Shown here one piece after another: positions 36,410-45,388 of a DNA stretch of 64,000 bases (position 1 is the first letter of the stretch; every line of letters begins with the position of its first letter). Position numbers and translations under genes: made by a program. Origin of the DNA: Marinobacter sp. DY40_1A1. GTDB lineage: Bacteria; Pseudomonadota; Gammaproteobacteria; Pseudomonadales; Oleiphilaceae. The stretch covers positions 496,001-560,000 of the forward strand of contig NZ_VCHA01000002.1 of the NCBI RefSeq assembly GCF_016597815.1, read 5' to 3'. The notes beneath the pieces were generated by a model. That model did no database searches and was not told the DNA's origin. It worked only from the letters and a program-made list of their open reading frames with translations.

Positions 36410-36985
36410 TTACAGGTCTTCCTCAGGAGCTTTCTTGAGGCACGACTCAATTGCGAAAGTATGAGTACACTCATCACCCAGTGCGCGCAATGACTCAGCG
36501 AGCCTGAGCAGGTATTCGGAGTTTGGGCCACTCGGACCAACCGCAGAAGCAATCTGGCGGGCTATATCCGCATCCGGCGCCTCGCCAAGGAAGGCTTCGT
36601 TGTCCTCAGTGGCAATGTAAACCAGCCCCTCACCATGACTGCCGTTATCGAACGTCAACGTTGTTGTGAATCGCAGATAGCCGTTCTTCTCCCGTACATC
36701 CAAATGCTCGAACACCTTCGGTGACACCCGGAAGGCCATACCTTTGCACTTGGCACCCGGCTGCTCGATCAGAGTCACCACACGCCCTGGCGCTTCCGGA
36801 GTACCGCGGTGATCGTGAGATCCCTGCCAGAACCGACGGGCCCAGCCCTGAATAGACGCTGGGCGTTTTTCCAAATACGGGAAGTCGACTTTATAGATGA
36901 GCGAACCATAACCAAACAACCAGATCGACTCGATGCCGGAAAAATCCTGTCGGTTGCGGTTGTGCTCTGTGGTGTCAGCGGACAT
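36410..36985 (-). CDS. chaC: ChaC-like gamma-glutamylcyclotransferase
   Basis: A 191-residue cyclotransferase. The substrate loop YGSLI (WLFGYGSLIYK, about 24-34), the GRVVTLIEQPG strand and the REKNGYLR region with a likely catalytic Glu follow the ChaC pattern. ChaC enzymes degrade glutathione to 5-oxoproline and Cys-Gly in the cytosol. The length is slightly short compared with E. coli ChaC. It lies just upstream of hairpin element D on the minus strand and downstream of marC by 9 nt, suggesting an operon with marC. Confidence 0.88.
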   Translation of the reverse strand: MSADTTEHNRNRQDFSGIESIWLFGYGSLIYKVDFPYLEKRPASIQGWARRFWQGSHDHRGTPEAPGRVVTLIEQPGAKCKGMAFRVSPKVFEHLDVREKNGYLRFTTTLTFDNGSHGEGLVYIATEDNEAFLGEAPDADIARQIASAVGPSGPNSEYLLRLAESLRALGDECTHTFAIESCLKKAPEEDL

Positions 36986-36994
36986 TGAGCCCCC

Positions 36995-37633
36995 TTATGC
37001 TCCCATCAAACCGGAACTGGCGATAAAGCCTGTAATGCCTGTCAGTACAATTTCTGCTGCCATGGCCGAGAGTACCAGACCACTGATTTTGGAGAGTATG
37101 TTGAGGCCGGTTTTACCCAGAGCTTTTTCCAGGTAGCCAGACAAGTGCAGCAATATGCCCAGAATCAGCAGGCCGGAAAGCAGGCCCAGCAGACCTCCTG
37201 CCACTTCCGGAGCCTGTTTGAGTTCAGCACCGTATACCAGAATAGCACCGATGGTAGCGGGGCCAATCATCACTGGAACGGCCAAGGGCACCACAGCGAT
37301 GTCGTCGCGCTCTTCCTCTGGTAGGCCAGTGGCATGGTTGCGGGTGCCGCTGGTGACCAGGCTGATGGCAGTGAGGAACAGCAGTGTGCCGGCACCAATG
37401 CGGAAAGAGTTCAGAGTAATGCCAATGGCGCTGAACAGCACCGGGCCGCCGAAGAACAACAAGACACCCATTATGGATGCAGCAATGCACGCCCGGCGAA
37501 TGATCGAGGCTTTTTCAGCTGCGGGCAAACCGCGGGTCAAGGCGATAAACATGGACACCGCAAAGAAAGGCGCCAGCAGAAACAGAAAGCGAATGGTGCT
37601 GCTGATATAGGTGCTGAAAAACATCTCAATCAT
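36995..37633 (-). CDS. MarC-family integral membrane protein
   Basis: A 212-residue membrane protein with six hydrophobic segments, of the MarC (UPF0056) family. Characteristic parts are FRIGAGTLLFLTAISLV and AVPVMIGPATIGAILV. Despite the name, no antibiotic-resistance role is established and the function is unknown. The ATG at 37633 (GGAA eight bases before) gives MIEMFFSTY; a longer start at 37669 is unlikely. ChaC follows on the same strand after 9 nt. Confidence 0.87.
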   Translation of the reverse strand: MIEMFFSTYISSTIRFLFLLAPFFAVSMFIALTRGLPAAEKASIIRRACIAASIMGVLLFFGGPVLFSAIGITLNSFRIGAGTLLFLTAISLVTSGTRNHATGLPEEERDDIAVVPLAVPVMIGPATIGAILVYGAELKQAPEVAGGLLGLLSGLLILGILLHLSGYLEKALGKTGLNILSKISGLVLSAMAAEIVLTGITGFIASSGLMGA

Positions 37634-37791
37634 CGAAAAAATTCCGGTATGTGCAAAAACGCAAAGCATAGCGCCTTATCCGGATTTCTGCCGTACGCAA
37701 CAGAACGTATGGCAGGCAAAGTCCTGAGCTTGCACTAGGATGAAGGTAGTTCTCCTTCCTTTCATCGGTTCAAACACAGGGCGTTTGCATC

Positions 37792-39369
37792 ATGAAGATT
37801 GGCATTCCAAAAGAGATATTCACAGACGAACGGCGAGTTGCAGCCACACCGCCTTCCGTACACAAACTGATCAACCTGGGCTATGAGGTAAGAGTTGAAT
37901 CCGGCGCAGGCGAAGCGGCGCACTATCGCGACGAAGCTTATGAAGCCGTTGGCGCTTCCATTGCCGCGGATGCTCAATCCCTTTGGCGCGAGGCAGATAT
38001 CATTCTGAAGGTTCGCGCACCCATGCTGAACCCGGCTCTGGGCAAGCATGAGGCCGACCTGATGAAGGAAGGGGGCTTTCTCATCAGCTACATCTGGCCC
38101 GCCCAGAACGCCGAGCTTCTTAACCAGCTGGCGGCCCGTAACATCACCACCTTTGCCATCGACAGCCTGCCCCGCATAAGCCGGGCCCAGAAAATGGATG
38201 CTCTGAGCGCCATGGCGAACATCGCCGGGTATCGTGCGGTGGTAGAAGCCGCCAATCACTTCGGACGCTTTTTCACAGGCCAGATAACGGCAGCAGGCAA
38301 GGTGCCGCCAGCCAAAGTAATGGTAATCGGCGCCGGCGTGGCCGGGCTTGCGGCGGTGGGCGCAGCCAATAGTCTGGGGGCCATCGTCCGGGCCTTCGAC
38401 ACCCGGCTGGAAGTGAAGGAACAGATTGAAAGCATGGGCGCCGAATTTCTGCAGCTGGATTTTGGCGAGGAAGAAGGCAGTGGTGCAGGCGGTTACGCCA
38501 AGCAGATGAGCGACGAGTTTATCAAGGCGGAAATGGCGCTGTTCGCAGAACAAGCCAAAGAGGTAGATATCATCATTACCACCGCCCTGATTCCCGGTAA
38601 GCCGGCGCCGAAACTGATCACGGCGGAGATGGTGAAATCCATGAAGCCCGGCAGCGTGATTGTGGATCTGGCATCGGAACGAGGCGGCAATTGCGAGCTT
38701 ACCGAGCCCGGAAAAATTGTCGAGCAGCACGACGTTACGCTGATCGGCTACACGGATCTTCCCAGCCGTATGGCCAAGGTGGCCAGCGATCTCTATGCCA
38801 CCAACCTGTTTCATCTGGTGACTGAACTGACACCGGAGAAAGACGGCCAGCCAAAAGTGAACATGGAGGACGACGTGATTCGTGGCCTTACGGTGGTGCT
38901 GGGCAAGGACGTAACCTGGCCGCCACCGCAGCCGCAAACACCCACCAGCCCCAAGCCTGCACCAGGCACAGAAGAACCTTCGGCAGAACAAAAAGCGGCG
39001 GCACACAAGGAATCCCAACGCCGTAGCCTGATCGGTAAGGGGGCCGTGTTGGTCGTCACCCTTGCGGCACTTTATGGCGTTGGCGCCTATGCACCGGAAA
39101 GCTTCCTGCGGCACTTCACCGTGTTCGTGCTGGCGTGTTTTATCGGCTGGCAGGTGGTGTGGAACGTCACGGCGTCCCTGCACACACCCCTGATGAGTGT
39201 CACCAACGCCATCAGTGGCATTATCGTGATTGGTGCCATGTTGCACCTGGCCCAGGCAGAGAATGCCGTGGTCGGAGTTCTGGCGTTTGTGGCGGTGCTG
39301 ATTGCCAGCATCAACGTTGGGGGTGGCTTCCGGGTTACCCATCGCATGCTCAAAATGTTCCGCAAATAG
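37792..39369 (+). CDS. pntA: NAD(P) transhydrogenase subunit alpha
   Basis: A 525-residue subunit of the proton-pumping transhydrogenase, which uses the proton gradient to make NADPH from NADH. The alanine-dehydrogenase-like domain I ([40 protein letters not shown]) binds NAD(H). A Pro/Glu-rich linker (about 380-410) leads to the C-terminal membrane part of about four segments. The two-subunit layout matches E. coli PntA, with alpha1 and alpha2 fused. It is followed 12 nt later by pntB. Confidence 0.96.
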   Translation: MKIGIPKEIFTDERRVAATPPSVHKLINLGYEVRVESGAGEAAHYRDEAYEAVGASIAADAQSLWREADIILKVRAPMLNPALGKHEADLMKEGGFLISYIWPAQNAELLNQLAARNITTFAIDSLPRISRAQKMDALSAMANIAGYRAVVEAANHFGRFFTGQITAAGKVPPAKVMVIGAGVAGLAAVGAANSLGAIVRAFDTRLEVKEQIESMGAEFLQLDFGEEEGSGAGGYAKQMSDEFIKAEMALFAEQAKEVDIIITTALIPGKPAPKLITAEMVKSMKPGSVIVDLASERGGNCELTEPGKIVEQHDVTLIGYTDLPSRMAKVASDLYATNLFHLVTELTPEKDGQPKVNMEDDVIRGLTVVLGKDVTWPPPQPQTPTSPKPAPGTEEPSAEQKAAAHKESQRRSLIGKGAVLVVTLAALYGVGAYAPESFLRHFTVFVLACFIGWQVVWNVTASLHTPLMSVTNAISGIIVIGAMLHLAQAENAVVGVLAFVAVLIASINVGGGFRVTHRMLKMFRK

Positions 39370-39381
39370 GAGGCGACCACC

Positions 39382-40779
39382 ATGAGTACAGGACTCGTTA
39401 GTGTGGCCTATGTGGTCGCCAGCGTATTGTTTATCCTCAGCCTGGGAGGCCTGAGCAATCAGGAATCCGCACGCCGGGGCAATCTTTACGGGGTAGCCGG
39501 CATTCTCATTGCATTGGTCGCCACCATGGCCAGCGTCAGTGACAGTGGGCTTGTTGCCATCGTGATTGCGGTGCTGGTGGGTGCCAGCATTGGCATCGCC
39601 ATTGCCAACAAGGTAGAAATGACCCAGATGCCACAGCTGGTGGCGCTGCTGCACAGCTTTGTCGGTTTGGCCGCCGTGCTGGTGGGCTTCACTGGCTACA
39701 TCGAGCCGCTGATTCACACCACAGGTGCCGAGCACACCATCAAACTGGTGGAAGTGTTTGTGGGCATCTTTATCGGTGCCGTTACCTTCACCGGCTCGCT
39801 GGTGGCCTGCGGCAAGCTGGATGGCCGTATCGACAGCAAGGCTCTCACCCTCCCCGGCCGGCATCTGATGAATCTGGCTGCGATAGCGGTGTCGATTCTG
39901 CTGGGCGCCTGGTTCCTGGGTACCGAAAGCATGGCGCTGGGCATACTTGCTCTGGTGCTTATGACGATCGTGGCGGCAGTGTTGGGCATTCACCTCATTA
40001 TGGCCATTGGCGGTGCCGACATGCCGGTGGTGGTGTCGATGCTGAACAGTTATTCCGGCTGGGCCGCAGCGTCCATCGGGTTCATGCTGGGCAACGACCT
40101 GTTGATCGTGACCGGTGCACTGGTGGGCAGCAGCGGCGCCATTCTCAGTTACATAATGTGCAAGGCCATGAACCGGTCGTTCATCAGTGTAATCCTCGGC
40201 GGATTCGGCCAAACCAGCAGCAGTTCTGCAAGCGCAGACCCTGACGATCGAACAGCATTGGAAGCCAGCGCAGACGAAGTGTGCGAGGAGTTACGCAATG
40301 CTGATTCCGTCATTATCGTACCGGGTTACGGCATGGCGGTGGCGCAGGCTCAGAGTGGGGTGAGCGACATGACCAAACTGTTGCGGGAGCGTGGCGTGGA
40401 TGTGCGCTTTGGCATCCACCCCGTAGCCGGTCGACTCCCCGGCCACATGAACGTGCTGCTGGCAGAAGCCCATGTGCCCTACGACATAGTGCTGGAGATG
40501 GACGAAATCAACGAGGATTTCCCAACCACAGACGTGGTGCTGGTTATTGGAGCCAACGACACGGTGAACCCTGCCGCAGCAGAAGACCCGGGCAGCCCGA
40601 TTGCAGGCATGCCGGTACTGGAGGTGTGGAAAGCACGGCAGGTAGTGATTCTTAAACGGGGCATGGCAACGGGTTATTCCGGTGTGGAAAACCCGCTGTT
40701 CTTCAAGGACAACGCCCGCATGCTATTTGGCGATGCCAAAGACAGCATCGACAAGCTTGTTAGTGGGCTGAGGGACTAA
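39382..40779 (+). CDS. pntB: NAD(P) transhydrogenase subunit beta
   Basis: A 465-residue subunit with about nine transmembrane segments (1-270) forming the proton channel, then the NADP(H)-binding domain III. Domain III has the [12 protein letters not shown]ossmann glycine loop, the [18 protein letters not shown] motif, and [14 protein letters not shown] and [15 protein letters not shown] near the C-terminus. It completes the PntAB enzyme, supplying NADPH for reductive defence and biosynthesis. GGAGG precedes the ATG. Confidence 0.96.
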   Translation: MSTGLVSVAYVVASVLFILSLGGLSNQESARRGNLYGVAGILIALVATMASVSDSGLVAIVIAVLVGASIGIAIANKVEMTQMPQLVALLHSFVGLAAVLVGFTGYIEPLIHTTGAEHTIKLVEVFVGIFIGAVTFTGSLVACGKLDGRIDSKALTLPGRHLMNLAAIAVSILLGAWFLGTESMALGILALVLMTIVAAVLGIHLIMAIGGADMPVVVSMLNSYSGWAAASIGFMLGNDLLIVTGALVGSSGAILSYIMCKAMNRSFISVILGGFGQTSSSSASADPDDRTALEASADEVCEELRNADSVIIVPGYGMAVAQAQSGVSDMTKLLRERGVDVRFGIHPVAGRLPGHMNVLLAEAHVPYDIVLEMDEINEDFPTTDVVLVIGANDTVNPAAAEDPGSPIAGMPVLEVWKARQVVILKRGMATGYSGVENPLFFKDNARMLFGDAKDSIDKLVSGLRD

Positions 40780-40785
40780 GCCCGC

Positions 40786-41094
40786 TTACTCGGTGGTGTT
40801 AAAAACGTAAGAAGCTACGGTTCCGTCGGGATTGAACCGAACTACCAGATCCGTAGTTTCTGCATCGCCGAAGGCAGACCAGCGGTACTTGCCGTAAGTC
40901 CAGGTGCGCTTGCCGTCTTCAACGCCTGTGCGCCAAGGCTCCCCAAACATTTCCTGAATCTCGGCCCGGGTGGTTTCACCCTGGGTAATCTGGTCAATAT
41001 TGTGTGTGGAAAAATCCTTACCCACCGTCGCACAACCTGCAAACGCCAGCAGGCTCGCAAGCATCAGCACTGACAGACTGTTCTTAAAAGACAT
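40786..41094 (-). CDS. OmlA/SmpA-like lipoprotein
   Basis: A 102-residue lipoprotein. The signal MSFKNSLSVLMLASLLAFAGC has a lipobox with the acylated Cys at about residue 21. A SmpA/OmlA-like domain follows (IDQITQGETTRAEIQEMFGEPWRTG and WTYGKYRWSAFG). Such small outer-membrane lipoproteins include BamE of the Bam complex, but this copy is not close enough to call BamE. The ATG at 41094 with GGAGG is clear; the upstream start at 41154 would destroy the signal peptide. It converges on pntB. Confidence 0.85.
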   Translation of the reverse strand: MSFKNSLSVLMLASLLAFAGCATVGKDFSTHNIDQITQGETTRAEIQEMFGEPWRTGVEDGKRTWTYGKYRWSAFGDAETTDLVVRFNPDGTVASYVFNTTE

Positions 41095-41123
41095 TACCGT
41101 TCCTCCCGTGAAATTCCACCCAT

Positions 41124-41163
41124 AAAAAAACACCCCCATCATACGCTCAGACAATGGGGGTGT
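41124..41163 (-). terminator. Intrinsic terminator of the OYE gene
   Basis: A 10-bp stem (41130-41139 with 41154-41163) is followed on the minus strand by seven T residues (41124-41130 on the plus strand are A). It lies 33 nt after the stop of the OYE gene. Confidence 0.85.
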
Positions 41164-41195
41164 GCTGTTACAGACAGGAAATATTCAGTCCAGTC

Positions 41196-42308
41196 TCAGT
41201 ATAGTTTGGTGAGGGATTTGCGGGCGAAATCGTCCACTTCGCCAAGCCGTCCTTCCTGCACTTTGGTCAGCCATTCCGGGTCCTGTAGAAGTGCGCGGCC
41301 CACGGCAATCAGTTCAAATTCGTGGTTGTTCATGCGCTCTACCAGCTCGTCGATACCCGACTGCTCTACCGACTCTTGCTTGCTGGCCATTGTGCCACTG
41401 ATGAAATCTTCGGTCAGGCCAACGCTGCCAACCGACATGGTGGGCTTGCCAGACAGCTTCTGCGTCCAGCCTGCCAGGTTAAGGTTGGAACCTTCAAACT
41501 CCGGCTCCCAGAAACGGCGGGTTGATGCGTGGAAAATATCCACACCGGCTTCAACCAGCGGCTTCAGGAACTGTTCCAACTCTTCCGGGCTGTTAACCAG
41601 TTTTGCTTCGTAATCCTGCTGCTTCCACTGCGAGAAGCGCAGCATGATGGGGAACTCCGGGCCTACTCGGTGGCGAACCGCTTCTACTATTTCTACAACG
41701 AAGCGCAGGCGATTTTCCATGCTGCCGCCGTATTCATCATCCCGCTGGTTGGTGCCTTCCCACAGGAACTGGTCCAGCAGATAGCCGTGAGCGCCGTGAA
41801 TCTCTACGCCGTCAAACCCGAGTGCTTTGGCATCCTGTGCGGCATCTGCGAATGCCTTGACCACATCCGCAATATCCTCTTTGCTCATCGCCTTACCGTT
41901 TGGCTTTCCTGGCGCAAACAACCCTGATGGGCTGTAGCCGGGAACGGAAGGATCTGGCTCTGTGCCTTCTTTACGCACCGCACCCACGTGCCAAAGCTGC
42001 GGAAAAATGGCTCCGCCAGCTTCGTGTACAGCATCTACCACGTTTTTCCAGCCAGCCAAGGCTTCTTCACCATGAAACTGGGGCACATTGGGGTAGCCAT
42101 TGGCACCGGCATGATTCACCGTTGTGCCTTCCGTGATGATAAGGCCAACGCCTGCTTCGGCCCGGCGCTGGTAATAAGCCACTACGTTCTCCCCCGGCAC
42201 GCCTTTGGGCGAGAAATTGCGGGTCATTGGCGCCATGGCGACCCGATTGCGCAGCGTGAGGTTGTGAATATCAAAGGGTTGAAACATAGGGCCCAGGTTG
42301 GTGGTCAT
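41196..42308 (-). CDS. Old yellow enzyme-family FMN oxidoreductase (NemA/N-ethylmaleimide reductase type)
   Basis: A 370-residue FMN-dependent ene-reductase. Motifs: NRVAMAPMTRNFSPKG near the N-terminus, the substrate-binding HGAHGYLLDQFLWEGTNQRDDEYGGS, and FELIAVGRALLQDPEWL for FMN binding. It reduces activated alkenes, quinones or nitro compounds with NAD(P)H in the cytosol. It is divergent from an HxlR-type regulator with a conserved cysteine, a pairing known for electrophile-inducible enzymes, so induction by quinones or similar stress is inferred. Confidence 0.9.
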   Translation of the reverse strand: MTTNLGPMFQPFDIHNLTLRNRVAMAPMTRNFSPKGVPGENVVAYYQRRAEAGVGLIITEGTTVNHAGANGYPNVPQFHGEEALAGWKNVVDAVHEAGGAIFPQLWHVGAVRKEGTEPDPSVPGYSPSGLFAPGKPNGKAMSKEDIADVVKAFADAAQDAKALGFDGVEIHGAHGYLLDQFLWEGTNQRDDEYGGSMENRLRFVVEIVEAVRHRVGPEFPIMLRFSQWKQQDYEAKLVNSPEELEQFLKPLVEAGVDIFHASTRRFWEPEFEGSNLNLAGWTQKLSGKPTMSVGSVGLTEDFISGTMASKQESVEQSGIDELVERMNNHEFELIAVGRALLQDPEWLTKVQEGRLGEVDDFARKSLTKLY

Positions 42309-42372
42309 CAGTGGCTACTCCGTAGAAGTTCAATGTTGGCGATGACTATTGATTAGCGAGGCACGGCCGCTT

Positions 42373-42442
42373 GGTAGCTACCTCACTAATTTGGTCTCTT
42401 AACGCAACTTTATTTAATCTGGTTTTAAGATGCAACCTTATT
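42373..42442. promoter_or_regulatory. Candidate operator between OYE and HxlR genes
   Basis: This divergent region holds a 10-bp palindrome GGTAGCTACC (42373-42382). It also has an 11-nt direct repeat, GCAACTTTATT (42404-42414) and GCAACCTTATT (42432-42442), with starts 28 bp apart. The direct repeat spacing is near an integral number of helix turns, so cooperative binding is possible. It is offered only as a candidate HxlR operator. Confidence 0.35.
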
Positions 42443-42458
42443 ATGTACACTTCTTCCC

Positions 42459-42929
42459 ATGGCCAGAAAACGTTTTGATGACTCCAACTGCTCCGTCGCC
42501 CGTGCCCTGAACCAGGTGGGTGACTGGTGGTCCCTGCTTATCGTACTGCACGCTATGTACGGTACCCGCCGTTTTGTGGACTTTCAGCAAGAGCTGGGCA
42601 TTGCCAAAAATATCTTGTGCGACCGCCTGGCCCGATTAGTAGATAACGGCGTACTGAAAAAAGTAGATGTGGGCGAGCACGGCTCCCGTTTTGAGTACCG
42701 GCTTACCGAGAAAGGCCGGGATCTGTTCCCTGTTGTTATTGCTCTGCGCCAATGGGGAGACCAGTGGAACCCGGCACCCGACGAGACACCGCTGGATCTT
42801 AGGGATAAAGCCACAGGGCAGCCAATACAAACCGTTCAGGTGCAAAACGCCGAAGGTAATCCAGTCACTGTGCGTGATGTGTTTGTTTCCGGTGACGCCG
42901 CGCCTGGCAGCAAAAAAGACTCTGCCTGA
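42459..42929 (+). CDS. HxlR-family transcriptional regulator
   Basis: A 156-residue winged-helix protein. The core (about 10-105) reads CSVARALNQVGDWWSLLIVL, LGIAKNILCDRLARLVDNGVL and RFEYRLTEKGRDLFPV, all HxlR hallmarks. A cysteine at residue 11 is in the position used by redox and quinone sensors of this family. The C-terminal 50 residues form an extra tail of unknown role. It is divergent from the OYE gene and probably represses it and itself until an electrophile modifies the cysteine. Confidence 0.9.
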   Translation: MARKRFDDSNCSVARALNQVGDWWSLLIVLHAMYGTRRFVDFQQELGIAKNILCDRLARLVDNGVLKKVDVGEHGSRFEYRLTEKGRDLFPVVIALRQWGDQWNPAPDETPLDLRDKATGQPIQTVQVQNAEGNPVTVRDVFVSGDAAPGSKKDSA

Positions 42930-42961
42930 CAATCCGCAAAACTACACTCCTGAACCTTTTC

Positions 42962-43025
42962 TTGAGTTGCGTCAATCCGACGCTGTAACGCGGCTCAACT
43001 GCCAGCAATTATTGCGCTATATCAA
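42962..43025 (+). promoter_or_regulatory. Two FNR/Anr-like boxes upstream of ompW
   Basis: Two sites resemble TTGAT-N4-ATCAA: TTGAGTTGCGTCAA (42962-42975) and TTGCGCTATATCAA (43012-43025), each matching 8 of 10 consensus positions, with centres 50 bp apart. OmpW is known to be FNR-controlled in E. coli. This suggests oxygen-responsive control here by an Anr/FNR protein not in the window. Confidence 0.45.
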
Positions 43026-43088
43026 GTTCTCTATCTCCATGATCTTTAATCTGATCGCAACAACGATTCAGGTTCTCAGGAGATATAT

Positions 43089-43733
43089 ATGTCCCGTACG
43101 TTCAAACTTAGTGTTATGGCAGCTGCAGTTATGGCCGTTGCGCCCGCTGCTCAGGCTTTTGAAGCTGGTGATTTCATTCTGCGTGCCGGTGTTGTGCATG
43201 TGGCACCAGATGATTCCAGCGACGAAGTTCTACTCGTAGGCGGTGGTGCAACAGGATCTGAAGTTGCCGTGGATTCCAACTCACAGCTGGGTATCCGTGC
43301 AACCTACATGTTTACTGGCAACCTGGGTGTTGGCGTTCTGGCCGCCACCCCCTTCAAGCACAATATAAGCGGTAAAGGTGGAGCGCTCGACGGAGTAGAC
43401 ATCGGCGAAACCAAGCACTTGCCACCAACGGTGACCCTGCAGTACTTCCCCATGCAGAGCTCTTCGGCACTTCAGCCATTTGTTGGCGTAGGCATCAACT
43501 ACACCACGTTCTTTGAAGAAAAGTCCGATCTGGGCGAACTCACACTGGATGACAGTGTAGGTTTAGCAGTGGAGTTCGGCGTGGACTATATGCTGAATGA
43601 GCACTTCGGTCTTAACGCCGCTGTTTGGTGGGCAGATATTGATACCGAAGCGGAAATCAAAGGTGTTACTGAAAAGCTGAATGTAGAAATCGACCCAATG
43701 GTCTACATGGTAGGCTTCACCTACAAGTTCTGA
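43089..43733 (+). CDS. ompW: Outer membrane protein OmpW
   Basis: A 214-residue outer-membrane eight-stranded barrel. A Sec signal peptide (about 1-23, ending AAQAF) is followed by alternating amphipathic strands and the OmpW patterns FILRAGVVHVAPDD and AATPFKHNISGKGG. It terminates in a C-terminal aromatic (GFTYKF), the outer-membrane sorting signal. OmpW passes small hydrophobic molecules and is linked to stress adaptation. AGGAG precedes the ATG. Its promoter region carries two FNR-like boxes. Confidence 0.94.
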   Translation: MSRTFKLSVMAAAVMAVAPAAQAFEAGDFILRAGVVHVAPDDSSDEVLLVGGGATGSEVAVDSNSQLGIRATYMFTGNLGVGVLAATPFKHNISGKGGALDGVDIGETKHLPPTVTLQYFPMQSSSALQPFVGVGINYTTFFEEKSDLGELTLDDSVGLAVEFGVDYMLNEHFGLNAAVWWADIDTEAEIKGVTEKLNVEIDPMVYMVGFTYKF

Positions 43734-43745
43734 TCCCCGAAAACA

Positions 43746-43783
43746 ACAATGCGGAGCCTAAGTAAGCTCCGCATTGTTTATTC
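43746..43783. terminator. Bidirectional terminator between ompW and rhlE
   Basis: A perfect 13-bp stem (43746-43758 with 43767-43779) with an 8-nt loop, an A-rich tract before and a TTTATT tract after. It lies 12 nt after the ompW stop and 23 nt after the rhlE stop, so it can end both convergent transcripts. Confidence 0.9.
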
Positions 43784-43806
43784 AGTTACCTGAGGCCTAT
43801 CAGGCT

Positions 43807-45114
43807 TCACGCACTCTGGCTTGAACGCCCACGCTGACCACCGCCACTCTGGCTGCGACCACCGCTACGACCACCTGGCTTATCGCCAAAGCTGCGGGGC
43901 TTACTGCCCGGCCGTCCGTTACCACCACTGCGATTACGAGCCTTGCTGGGATCTGCCTTGGCTTTGGGCTTCATAGCCACATTGTTCTTTGGCTCAAAAC
44001 CTTCTATTTCCTTGCGCGGCAACTGCTTCTTGATCAACTTTTCGATGCCAACCAGCATCTTGAGCTCATCAGCGCTTACCAACGACAACGCATGACCACT
44101 TTCACCGGCGCGACCGGTACGGCCAATACGGTGAACATAGTCTTCTGGCACGTTGGGCAACTCAAAGTTAACCACTTGGGGCAACTGTTTGATGTCCAGG
44201 CCACGGGCAGCAATATCCGTCGCTACCAGCACGCGCACTTCTCCGGCTTTAAAATCGGCCAGTGCACGGGTACGAGCACCCTGAGACTTGTTGCCATGAA
44301 TCGCGGCTGCGGTAATACCGTCCTTTTCCAACTTCTGGGTCAAGCGGTTTGCACCGTGCTTGGTGCGGGTAAACACCAGCACCTGCTCCCAACTGTTATC
44401 TCGCACCAGCTTGCTCAGCAGCGCGGTTTTCTGGCTCTGATCAACGGTGTACACCGACTGTTTTACTGACTCAGCGGTGGTGTTTCTGACCGCCACATCA
44501 ATCTGAACCGGGTTATTCAGCAAGCCTTGAGCCAGCGCACGAATCTCACCGGAGAATGTGGCAGAAAACAGCAGGTTCTGACGCTTGGCTGGCAACAGCG
44601 CAAGAATCTTTTTGATGTCGCGAATAAAGCCCATGTCCAGCATACGGTCGGCTTCGTCCAGCACCAGGATTTCCACTTCGTTGAATTTCACAGCGTTCTG
44701 CTGATACAAATCCATCAAGCGGCCAGGTGTGGCAACCAGTACATCCAGGCCTTTACGCAGCTTCATCATCTGCGGGTTGATTTTTACACCACCGAAAACC
44801 ACGGCAGCTTTGGTAGGAACATATTTGCTGTAAAGGTTTACGCTATCGTGAACCTGTGCGGCCAGTTCCCGTGTGGGGGCCAAAATAAGTACACGGGGAC
44901 CTTTACCCGTGCGCGGCTTCTCAGCCAGGCGCTGCAGCAATGGCAGTGTGAAACCGGCAGTTTTCCCGGTGCCCGTTTGAGCTGCAGCCATAACATCCTT
45001 GCCTGAAAGTACGGCAGGAATGGCCTGAAGCTGAATGGGTGAAGGGGTATCGTAACCTTGATCGGCGGTTGCACGGACAAGCTGCTCGGACAAACCGAGT
45101 GAAGAAAAACTCAT
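43807..45114 (-). CDS. rhlE: DEAD-box RNA helicase
   Basis: A 435-residue ATP-dependent RNA helicase. All DEAD-box motifs are visible: Q motif ([11 protein letters not shown]), Walker [26 protein letters not shown], and the C-terminal ARGLD and HRIGRTGR. The tail (about 370-435) is Lys/Arg/Gly/Ser-rich with RGG-like repeats, for RNA binding. The overall layout is RhlE, which helps in ribosome assembly and RNA turnover, often in the cold. A 274-nt leader separates it from the next gene. Confidence 0.93.
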   Translation of the reverse strand: MSFSSLGLSEQLVRATADQGYDTPSPIQLQAIPAVLSGKDVMAAAQTGTGKTAGFTLPLLQRLAEKPRTGKGPRVLILAPTRELAAQVHDSVNLYSKYVPTKAAVVFGGVKINPQMMKLRKGLDVLVATPGRLMDLYQQNAVKFNEVEILVLDEADRMLDMGFIRDIKKILALLPAKRQNLLFSATFSGEIRALAQGLLNNPVQIDVAVRNTTAESVKQSVYTVDQSQKTALLSKLVRDNSWEQVLVFTRTKHGANRLTQKLEKDGITAAAIHGNKSQGARTRALADFKAGEVRVLVATDIAARGLDIKQLPQVVNFELPNVPEDYVHRIGRTGRAGESGHALSLVSADELKMLVGIEKLIKKQLPRKEIEGFEPKNNVAMKPKAKADPSKARNRSGGNGRPGSKPRSFGDKPGGRSGGRSQSGGGQRGRSSQSA

Positions 45115-45388
45115 ATAAGATTAACTCTTGATTGTTCTGCCTCCACGAACACCGTTTTGGGCGAATGCGGGCAGATGCCATGAAGATTCATGGAATAAAA
45201 GACGACTACAGTCACGCGCCGGTAATCGGGGTGACGTCCTCTGACAGGTCGTATGGAGGTTCGCAACGCGGCTTAAAGCCGGAAACTGCAGAATCCTTAG
45301 AGGCAGGATGCGTGCACAGTAACAGAGGCAACAAGAATTAGCCATAAGGAATTGGAACCGGTGAACGGGGTATTACTGTCGATTTTAA
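45115..45388 (-). promoter_or_regulatory. Long leader region upstream of rhlE
   Basis: This 274-nt gap lies between rhlE and the monooxygenase gene, both on the minus strand. It contains small dyads, for example CCATGAA-N2-TTCATGG and CGGCTT-N-AAGCCG. Short readings here look non-coding. A long structured leader would fit an autoregulated or cold-responsive helicase mRNA, but no known riboswitch was recognised. Confidence 0.35.

Noticed and set aside
37762..40212. An 816-residue open reading on the minus strand across pntA and pntB
   Set aside because: It is antisense to two clear transhydrogenase genes, is full of His/Gln/Gly as expected from a shadow of GC-rich codons, and has no recognisable domain.
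45121..45345. A 74-residue reading in the rhlE leader
   Set aside because: Cys/Arg-rich composition, no domain, and overlap with dyads suggest non-coding sequence.
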